Position numbers and translations under genes: made by a program. 64,000 bases of DNA. Origin: Juglans regia. Lineage: Eukaryota > Streptophyta > Magnoliopsida > Fagales > Juglandaceae. The number at the start of each line of letters is the position of its first letter. Positions within the stretch are counted from its first letter, which is position 1. The notes beneath the pieces were generated by a model. That model searched no databases, had not been told where the DNA came from, and worked only from the letters and a program-made list of their open reading frames with translations. The stretch is taken from positions 1,302,001 to 1,366,000 of the forward strand of contig NC_049905.1 in assembly GCF_001411555.2 (NCBI RefSeq), written 5' to 3'. Below, in pieces: positions 59,123 to 64,000 of this stretch.

Positions 59123-62100
59123 TTAGTCCTCTTCATCATAATCCTCCTCCTCCTCCTCATCTAATCTTGAGCCGAGTCGTGCGAGCTGAAGAGGGTCAAT
59201 GGCCATCTTGTCCACGTCAGATAGAGACCAACCAGGAACTTCTTCAAGTCTATTCTCAGTAGTAGTTGTAGGACCAGATGAGGAGGCAGGGGCTGCTGCC
59301 GCTGCCGCTGCTGCTGTTGCTGTTGCTGTGGCCTTTGTGTCCTCATTCTCATCAATATGGGCATTCAGATCAAAATTTCTAGCTGTTGGGTTGGCATCAT
59401 TTCCAACTGTGATATTCTCTTTTGAAAATTCCTTGGCCTCAGAACCATTATCCATCAATGTGTCAGGGTTCTGTTGTCTGTTGCTGTGCTGAAGCGATGT
59501 GCAGGGATTTGGACCAGTCTCGAGATGAGAAGTTTCTCTTTCTGCTGTTCGACCTCGTCCACGGCCCCTTCCTCGACCCCGACCTCTTCCTCTGCCACTG
59601 CTGCCAGCATGACTCATATCGTGCTGCAGGAAATAATTGAAGGATGAGAGAACTAACTCAGTTATTGAGTGCTGGGAGACTTTTATTAAAACATGAAAAC
59701 TACACATGCTCTCATATGAGTATAACAGAGGAAAGGGATGATTTCATTATCATTTGGTCTGTGAGCTATGAAAGAAGAGAGAGTTATTACCATCTTGCTC
59801 TTCTTCAACTCCTCATCACTCTCATTGCTTTCATCAGCCGCAGCTTTTCTGATGGAATAAAAAGTAAGATGTTATCTAATTGCTAATATCAAGAATAACG
59901 TGAAGGAGAGAAGAATGGGAATTGCAGTTCTAACCTTCTCTTTGATATGGTACGGTCATCACCAGCAGCATCAGAATGACCATGGCCATAGTCTGGAACT
60001 CGGCTGACTACCTCCCTCAGAAAATCAAACACATTATAGCTCTGTACACAATGTTTTCTGCAATTTCAGTCCAGGAGTTAGTTATATAATCATACTCCAA
60101 AACATTGTGAGAAGATAAAGTTGTGTGGAAGAGGGAACATCATAATACTAAAAACTAAGGAGTTCTAAGCTGATGGCATAAGATATCCTAATCAGATTTT
60201 TTTCTTCTTTCAGTTTCCCGATGGATGTGACTTCATGGCATTTTAGGCGAGCAAGGGCAATAATAATAGTTTCAATGACCAACTTAACTGTTAGGTTTCA
60301 CTTAAAAGGAACCACATTTTTATTTCCTTGCAGGAAAATGGTCGTCTGACCAGTGTTTTCAAAATTGAGAACTATTCGATGGGAGCAATTCAAATTGGGA
60401 AACCAGTATATTTTGGTTATGAAGTGTGCTAATAAAAAGGAAACTTGATAATCTATTACTTTCAGAAATGTCCTTCGGATTGCAGGCAATATCTAAAAAA
60501 AATTTTGATGAGTATTACCGACCAATTAACAGTGTTTGGAAAGTCAGGGAAAGATAAGGTAGGGAGGAAAGAAAACAGGAGGGATGTGAAGACGCTTATT
60601 ACTCCCTTTAGTTTTTTGGTTGAAGAAAGGGAGGAATGAAAAGGTGCGCCAGTCTTCCTTGTTTGGCTGTGGGAGAGAGAAGGAAAGAAAAACTAGCGTA
60701 CAAATAATATATATATATAAGTGTCAAACAGATGACTGATAGATGGAGCATACATAACTGCCGAAAAAAAGCCCTTGCAACCCTCACATAAGGCAAATTT
60801 TTCAAGAAGTGCTATGAAGAGAAATAAGGTGAAATAGCCAAGAAACATTGTGAGACTAGGATGCATTGTTACAAGAATAAAAACAATTAATCACCACAGC
60901 TTGCAAATACATAATTTTGACATTTCACATTTATTGCAACGTATTATACCCAGACAAGTAACAATGAATAAAAATGGACGTAATTCTTCACTTACAAATG
61001 CAATGCACTCATGGTCTTTGCTCCTCTCTGAAGAGTTATCTCGTATGTACGGTCACAAAGGTCTTGTAAAAATAATTCCAATGCTTTAGCTGCATTATCG
61101 AAGAAAATGATAAGCAAGGGAGTTAAAGATTAGAGAACTCTGCAGGAAGGATAATCTTAACAAAAAAAGTCGCTGTCACTCACAAACTAAAACTGGCACT
61201 GCCAATGCTATCTTCCCAACATCCTCATCAGCTTGCATTATCTTTTTAATCCGAGCCTGTCACGTTAATGCTTTCAATCAGATGATGAGATTAGACTATA
61301 AAACTCCAATGAATAAAATACATAACCAATACATAAAAATGTGAAACACCAACTAGAATCATCATTTGTCACTTCTCTTTAAGCATTTTAAGATAATGGT
61401 CAAGATAGACATCCACAGAAGACGTATAAACGATCTCACTGATTATAGTTTCGTAACTAAGGAAGCAAGGAAACAAAGGGCTTTTCTTTTTCCTCTTTCC
61501 TAGGAGAATCTCCAGCAGATTCTTTAAAAGACCATTTTTTAAAGTTTAGCAGAACACAAAGCCCCATTCCAATAGATTCTTTTCATAATCTTTAAACCAA
61601 CATAATGATACCATTGACTCTTCATTTTTATAGAGCCGCTGTAACTTCGTCATTTATGTTTTTTTTAAACATTGCCTTGCCAAAACCAATATTACAAGAA
61701 TGTTTGAAAACATGATTGTTAGGAAAGAGAGCAGCAGCAACTAGAGAGCATTTCTGAGGCCATCACTCCCACCATGGGTTGGTTGAACAGTCTTTTTTTT
61801 ATGGGCATTTTTTTTAATGGGCGGGTTGGCAGTTTTTGTTTTCTATGACAAGAAGACACCTAAATAGTAATAACGCTACTCAGCATGGTTTCTCACTGCA
61901 TTCCCCAACCGTCCTCCTCCCAAATCAATCCCAAGTGATAGTCCCACCTCATTGAATCCCTATCCTCAATTTCAATACTAATCATAAGAAAGAAACTGAC
62001 ACAAAACCGGAACAAGACCCAACCAGATGTGCGAAAAACCCTACCCCTCTCTCGCCCCAAAAAATAAAAAGAAAAAAGAAATCAAAAAGATAATATAAGA

Positions 62101-62757
62101 TACTCATGAGTTATGACTGAGTTGATACTGATTATGAGCTGAGAAGGGCAAGCAAATACCAATACATTTTTGGGAAGGGGTGCGGTGCAGAGAACAGAAG
62201 AATTTTCATCGTGAATTAGCCAAGAAAAATAAACCTTCTAAACTGAATTAAACATAAATATAAACATACGGGGGAGAAAATCAATCCCCAATACCTAAAA
62301 AAACATAACCAGATCACATATCTCCACAAGGGCAAAAACGGATGCACCCATAAGCTGATCTCAACACTCAATTATATCGTCAAACAGAAACCAAACCAAA
62401 GGAAAAAACACGACCCAATTCACAATATTCCCCCACCTCCAAAAAAAATTACCCATAAACTTTTTAATCTCTCAAAAACGGAGCACCCTCCGGGTGATTC
62501 AAATCCTAAGCCGAAAACCATCAATTCAAAACTCCACACACGAAATTTAGCACCGCCAACCAAAGAGGTCGGATTGAACGGCGTCAATCAATCAATGACA
62601 AAACCGTGATTTCAAATTTTTCTCTGTTTTTTTTTTTTTCATTTCGTTTTCCCAGGAACCAAACAGAATAACCAGAAACAAAAAAGCAGATAGAGACGGA
62701 GAACTCAGAAGAGAGAAAACTTACCGCAGGAAATCGAGTATCGAGCTTCTTCCTCAT
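59123..62757 (-). CDS. NC2alpha: NC2-alpha / DR1-associated corepressor (histone-fold, NF-YC type), 6 exons
   Basis: Exons on the minus strand are 62725-62757, 61256-61184, 61089-60996, 60057-59935, 59848-59791 and 59623-59123. They sum to 882 bp, 293 aa, with GT-AG borders. The start MRKKLDTRFPAARIKKIMQ and the following QADEDVGKIALAVPVLVS, KALELFLQDL and GAKTMSALHLKHCV form the histone fold (about residues 8-85) typical of NC2-alpha, which pairs with NC2-beta (DR1) and binds TBP on DNA to block TFIIA/TFIIB entry. A Lys-rich segment (RRKAAADE ... ELKKSK) follows. The last exon adds an RG-repeat tract (about 137-152), a FDLNAHIDEN motif, an Ala tract and a very acidic end. The first exon encodes only 11 residues and is followed by a 1468-bp intron, common for leader introns. 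Confidence 0.93.
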
Positions 62758-63184
62758 GGTGTCAGATCTCAGACATCAAAATAATCCAAAAATAAAGAGC
62801 GAATCGAATTTTTAACACAAAATCATTGACATCATCATCACGACAATCATCTTGTCAGATGAAGTCCATGAAAAGTTGAAAACCCATCTCAGGTACGAAA
62901 GTTTTCAGATTTTGCCCCGAAAAATAGGGAGTTTTTGTTCTAACCGAACTCCGTCCGTACAAGTTTGACGAAGAAAATAAAAATAAAAAATAAAAAATAA
63001 AATAAAAAAATAAATGGACAAAAGAGTAACAGCGCTGTCAGCTGAGGTTTAAAGACCGTCACAAGTCTTCAACTGCTTACGTGTCTCATTATGAATGCGC
63101 GTTCATATTTTTTCATTTAATTAAATAGATTTCTTGTGAACGATATAATTTACTTTTTCTCTTTTATTTTCGGACCGTCTCTCT
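62758..63184. promoter_or_regulatory. Upstream region of the NC2-alpha gene
   Basis: The minus-strand leader and promoter must lie here. 62975-63015 is a run of AAAAATAA units. No definite TATA box could be assigned. Confidence 0.4.
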
Positions 63185-63560
63185 TTTATTTTCGGACGAT
63201 GCTACAGCCACCGCTTCGGAGCTCTCGCCGCCTCTAACACGTGTTTTTTAAATTATTTTTTATATAAAATTTTTTAATAATTTTTAATATTTTTTTTAAA
63301 AAAATAAATTTAAAATATCATTAAAAAATATCATTAAAAAATAATTATTAAAAAATAATTATTTAATTAATAAGTAAAATAAAAAATATTAAAAATATAT
63401 TTTTTAATAATATTATGAACTTTTTTAATTTTTAAAATATTTAAAATTGTTAAAAAAATTTATATAAAAAAATTTTTTAAAAAAACACATAAAAAAATAT
63501 ATACTAAAACTCAGCAAAAGCTCTAACGAAAGCTCCAGCAGTGATTCTAACATTATTCTT
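63185..63560. repeat. AT-rich miniature element
   Basis: The left edge GATGCTACAGCCACCGCTTCGG and GCTCTCGCC is echoed at the right by AGCTCTAACGAAAGCTCCAGCAGTGATTCTAACATT in inverted sense (AATCACTGCTGGAGC). The body is nearly all A and T with AAAAAATAATTATT repeats. It resembles the elements near 10313 and 33435 in layout. Confidence 0.45.
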
Positions 63561-64000
63561 TATTTTCGCATCCACTTTTTAGCACCCGATATTTTTCTCC
63601 CTCTTAAGCAGGTTTTGCTCTTCTGACAGACTGTTCATTTCAAGGTTTGCTTCCAGATCACCTTCCCATGGAGTAGACTCTCTTTTGGAAACCGCCTATG
63701 CAATCACACTTTAGAACATTACTAGTTGACTCGATAAAATTTGATCAAAATATAATTAGAAAATTTATTTTTATAAATTTATCTAATCACTTTTTAACAA
63801 TATTAAATAACAAATCCTTTAAATATATCATTATTTTATTAAAATATTAATTTTGATATTTTAATTTATTTTTATTTTAATTATAATTTAAATATTTATT
63901 CGTTATTAAAAAAAATACACATTAATTTTCTAATCTTGATATTAGATTTTAAAAGAGAAAATTGGTATAAACTAATCATAATATTACATAACTATAACTT
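63561..64000. other. AT-rich end of window, nothing recognised
   Basis: No frame, repeat family or gene signal I can name in these 440 bp. Confidence 0.6.

Overview
This window is nuclear DNA of a dicot, most likely a woody one. The genes carry many short exons split by GT-AG introns. Intergenic DNA is very AT-rich and full of (TA)n and (TC)n tracts, small inverted-repeat transposons, a Helitron, hAT elements and a Ty1/copia element. The repeated short element at 5403-5795 and 32885-33250 reminds me of elements common in Fagales, perhaps Juglandaceae. That placement is recall, not proof.

Six host genes could be modelled exon by exon, and every model gives an uninterrupted frame. They are: a thylakoid photosystem II protection protein of the MPH1 type (minus, 1115-4094, 218 aa); a WAT1/nodulin-21 type EamA transporter (plus, 23998-25997, 398 aa); a MAP65/PRC1 microtubule bundler (minus, 39327-44123, 567 aa); a cytochrome P450 with an odd I-helix (plus, 45008-55356, 583 aa); a two-domain phytocystatin with a legumain-type SNSL motif (plus, 56679-58372, 212 aa); and the histone-fold corepressor NC2-alpha/DRAP1 (minus, 59123-62757, 293 aa). 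MAP65 and the P450 are divergent with about 0.9 kb between their start codons. The cystatin and NC2-alpha converge. The genes do not form one pathway; this is an ordinary gene-rich block (39-63 kb) beside a transposon-rich one (4-38 kb).

The region from 4.1 to 38.4 kb is mostly mobile or repetitive. It holds two CACTA-type miniature elements with intact 3-bp target duplications (9128-9265, 30778-30917), a perfect 31-bp hairpin (8600-8665), three tandem copies of a ~1-kb non-coding unit (about 15.0-18.0 kb), and a 4.4-kb AT-rich element with hAT-like ends (18869-23244). It also holds a non-autonomous Helitron with a diagnostic 3' hairpin and CTAG end (31350-32398), and a 4.7-kb hAT transposon with a full-length BED/hATC transposase (33465-38149). 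The hAT carries ten palindromes built from inverted telomere-type CCCTAAA motifs behind its transposase, and it is itself inserted into another element.

Intron 4 of the P450 holds a complete but decayed Ty1/copia retrotransposon in antisense (47944-52955). It has near-identical LTRs, a CACAC target duplication, a primer binding site and a polypurine tract. A tiny LINE-like insertion interrupts its reverse transcriptase active-site codons. A second truncated LINE copy with a 15-bp target duplication lies just beside the element. No bacterial-type operons, CRISPR arrays, rRNA genes or convincing tRNA genes were seen.
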